From assembly GCF_029227915.1 (NCBI RefSeq), contig NC_079879.1, positions 21,592,501-21,656,500 of the forward strand: DNA of 64,000 bases, read 5' to 3'. The position numbers and the translations under genes are program-made. The stretch's first letter is position 1. The number at the start of each line of letters is the position of its first letter. The notes below the pieces were generated by a model. The model was not told the DNA's origin. It did not search any database and saw only the letters and a list, made by a program, of their open reading frames with translations. The stretch comes from Hydractinia symbiolongicarpus (taxonomy: Eukaryota; Cnidaria; Hydrozoa; Anthoathecata; Hydractiniidae). This document shows, one piece after another, positions 61,913 through 64,000 of this stretch.

Positions 61913-63430
61913 TTACCTGGGGAAGGCAGGCGAAGGGTGGAAAGGCATAAAACGAGATATTGTGGCAGGTAACTGCGTGTTTATTCTACTCACGAAGAGG
62001 TCTGTTTCTGGACGGAAGTCCAGTTCGTTCAGTGCATAGCGGAATGTTGATTTGTTTAACATCCATCCTGTTCTTGTCTCCTGTTGTCGCGAATCTCTGT
62101 CTGCTTCTACGTTAAGAATGCCAGGAAGATGTGTAGCGACTATCCAATTATTTTTGCTTATTGCCCATTCCCAAATGCTATGTGTAATCTTATCCATTGG
62201 GATAGATTTTACGCTACTCATTTTGTTTACACAGGCTACTGCTGCAGTGTTATCCATTTTAAGCAATATGGTAGTGTTTGCAGTATGGTTGCAAAGAGCA
62301 GGCTCTTTGTCCAAAGAATGCTGCCATTAGTTCTAGGACATTTATGTGGTGTTCCTGCTCCAGAGATGAAAACTCACCCCCTGTGTGGGTTTGTGTCATT
62401 GACGCCGCCCAACCTCTTGTTGAGGCATCCATGGATATAATGACCTGAGGGTTGCCTCGAACTATTGGGGATATGCTACCCCATAAATTATTCTTCCACC
62501 AAGATATGTCACCCATGGCAGTAGGGGTTAATGTGATCTGCACATCAAAGTTTCCGGCGCTCTTTTTTAAGGACTCAATTTTTAGTCTTTCGGTAGATCT
62601 ATAGTAGAGTCTACCGTGTGGTACCCCAATAAGGCTGCTGGTAAACTTACCAATTAATCGCGCTAGAGTTCTTATTGTTATCTTCTCTCTCTGTGTCACA
62701 GCTTGACACAGATCGATTATGGCTGCCTTCTTTTTGGAGGTGAGAGCGACGGTCATATTCACTGTATCGATGACGAATCCAAGGAATTCCAAAACTTGTT
62801 TTGGTTCAAACTTGGATTTGTCTGGGTGGACTGTAAATCCCAGTGAATCTAACAAAACAACGGTTTTGTGTACGTTATTGCAGCACTGTTGTTTACTGAC
62901 GTTCATAGTGAGTCGTCAATGTAGTCAGCAATGGTGACCTGTTCCTTCCTTAATTTAGATAAGGGTTGTTTCATTATCTTGGTGAATTTTAGAGGTCCTT
63001 CTGTATAGCCGAAGGGGAGTACCAGGAACACGTATACCTTACCCTCATGTTCGAATTGTAGGAGCTTCTGGCTTTCTTTGTGTATTGGTATGCTATAGTA
63101 TGCATCCTGGATATCAAGTTTTGCCGGATACATGTCCTTTTGTATTAATCGGAGAATGGACGTTAAGGTATGCATCTTAAACTTTCTTTTCTCAATGTGT
63201 ACATTGAGTTTTTTGAGGTTTAGGATGAGCCTGAACCCACCGTCTGATTTCTCTGTGACGAATATGAGTGAGATAAGGTCGCCTGGTTCGCGACTGCTCA
63301 ACCTTATTACACCTTTCCCCAAAAGGCTTTGTATTTCTTCGTCAATGAAGAGTTTCTTTTTTCTATCTAGGGGGTATGTCCGATATGTGGTTTGGGGCAT
63401 CCCGTTTACTGGAATTTGCAAACCAGACAC
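61913..63430 (-). pseudogene. DIRS reverse transcriptase and RNase H, three frames
   Basis: 63430-62903 holds the RT fingers and palm: DLISLIFVTEKSDGGFRLI, KLDIQDAYYSIPI (motif A Asp), LPFGYTEGP (motif B) and ADYIDDSL (catalytic YIDD). It stops right after the YIDD and resumes in another frame at 62906-62259 with HPDKSKFEPKQVLEFLGFVI (thumb) and the RNase H start (IISMDASTRGWAAS, NVLELMAAFFG). A second frame change leads to 62314-61913, with KMDNTAAVACVNKM (RNase H Asp) and HLPGILNVEADRDSR. Two frame breaks make it non-functional. Confidence 0.88.
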
Positions 63431-63938
63431 GGTCTGGAGGATCTCCCCATCGGTAGTTATGTCTTTCCACTGCCTTTTTCAGCTTCTCAAGCCTTTCGCA
63501 GACGGAGGAACCAAACAGCCATTCGGAATCCTCTTCCACTTCCGTAGCTAAGGCTACGTACTCTTTTGGCAAGGAAGGCTTAATTAAGTCTCGCCTGACC
63601 TGATTTAGCAGCTGGGAGGTCTTACCAGCGAGGTTCATGGCGTCCTTAAGGTCATTTAACGGACCCTTTGTGTCTGCGTTGGCATCACCGAATTTCTCCA
63701 CCAACATAGATGAAGCTTTCAGAATCATAGCCACCTACGCTGAGTGCATGTTTTAGATGTCCTGCATCTTTACGTCAGTGGACTTGTGAAAATTGGAAAG
63801 TGTTTTCCAAATTTCGGTGTTTGTTCTCTTTGGGAGTAGAAAGTTGCAGTTCGATGGAATTGCTGCCGTTTCTAACTTCCGCTTGAGAACATCGCCCTTG
63901 AGCCTTTTTTGCCAAAACACTTTGGCGGCACATGCCAC
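63363..63938 (-). pseudogene. DIRS gag-like ORF with two in-frame stops
   Basis: One frame reads 63938 to 63753, meets TAA and then TAG, and continues 63734 to 63363. The second half has LNQVRRDLIKPSLPKEYVAL, a block typical of the first DIRS ORF, and overlaps the RT frame by about 67 bp, as expected in this class. The upstream part continues past the window edge or shifts frame. Confidence 0.65.
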
Positions 63939-64000
63939 TGATGACGTGACTTCTGGTCCCGAGGCCTTGCTTTCCTTTTCATAGTCATCAGTGGACTGTT

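Larger units (their letters stand above)
60560..64000 (-). mobile_element. Degenerate DIRS-like tyrosine-recombinase retroelement
   Basis: Reading leftward: gag-like region, reverse transcriptase, RNase H, and tyrosine recombinase, which is the DIRS order with no aspartic protease or DDE integrase. Several frameshifts and stops interrupt it, so the copy is dead. The 5' end lies beyond 64000. Left boundary is set by the repeat region around 60276-60557 and is approximate. Confidence 0.88.

Noticed and set aside
63132-63551. 139-codon plus-strand frame
   Set aside because: Antisense shadow of the DIRS reverse transcriptase.

Overview
This is an AT-rich animal (metazoan) nuclear DNA window with split genes, GT-AG introns and dense transposon debris. 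The conserved proteins are ordinary animal housekeeping and muscle/membrane genes. The repeat load (DIRS-type tyrosine-recombinase retroelement, LINE fragments ending in GAT triplets, many terminal-inverted-repeat elements) and the intron-rich structure suggest an early-branching animal, probably a cnidarian, but that is an inference. All gene models below were built by hand from reading frame, splice consensus and family resemblance, so exon edges may be off by a few bases.

Layout. 1-1655: LINE reverse-transcriptase pseudogene. 1665-2639: DNA-transposon-like element with 9-bp direct repeats. 3110-23855 (+): cytoplasmic tyrosyl-tRNA synthetase with a C-terminal EMAP-II domain (19 exons found, first missing). 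Its 9.7-kb intron holds an oppositely oriented 192-residue four-pass membrane protein of the PMP22/EMP/claudin superfamily (16769-18870, -) plus several inverted-repeat elements. 26051-29531 (-): CCT7, the eta subunit of the cytosolic chaperonin. 29532-38520: repeat-rich, mostly gene-free DNA, with a second LINE fragment, a TA-flanked inverted-repeat element carrying a 53-bp tandem array, and an exact 165-bp tandem duplication. 38521-54770 (-): ASCC3, a two-cassette Ski2-like helicase, 31 exons, 2171 residues, apparently complete. 55850-56227 (-): MRPS6 in one exon. 56993-58761 (-): alpha/epsilon-sarcoglycan, three exons. 59236-59692 (+): first recognised exon of an unknown coiled-coil protein, divergent from the sarcoglycan gene. 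60276-64000 (-): degenerate DIRS-like retroelement running off the right edge, with a perfect 72-bp inverted repeat at its 3' side.

The host genes do not form a pathway. Translation and protein quality control are over-represented (tyrosine charging, chaperonin, collided-ribosome helicase, mitoribosomal protein), but in an animal genome this is probably chance. The most interesting features are non-coding: a hammerhead-like core inside a 145-bp inverted repeat just upstream of the ASCC3 start, the DIRS palindrome, the nested antisense gene, an in-frame 18-nt candidate microexon in the synthetase gene, and several internally structured mobile elements.
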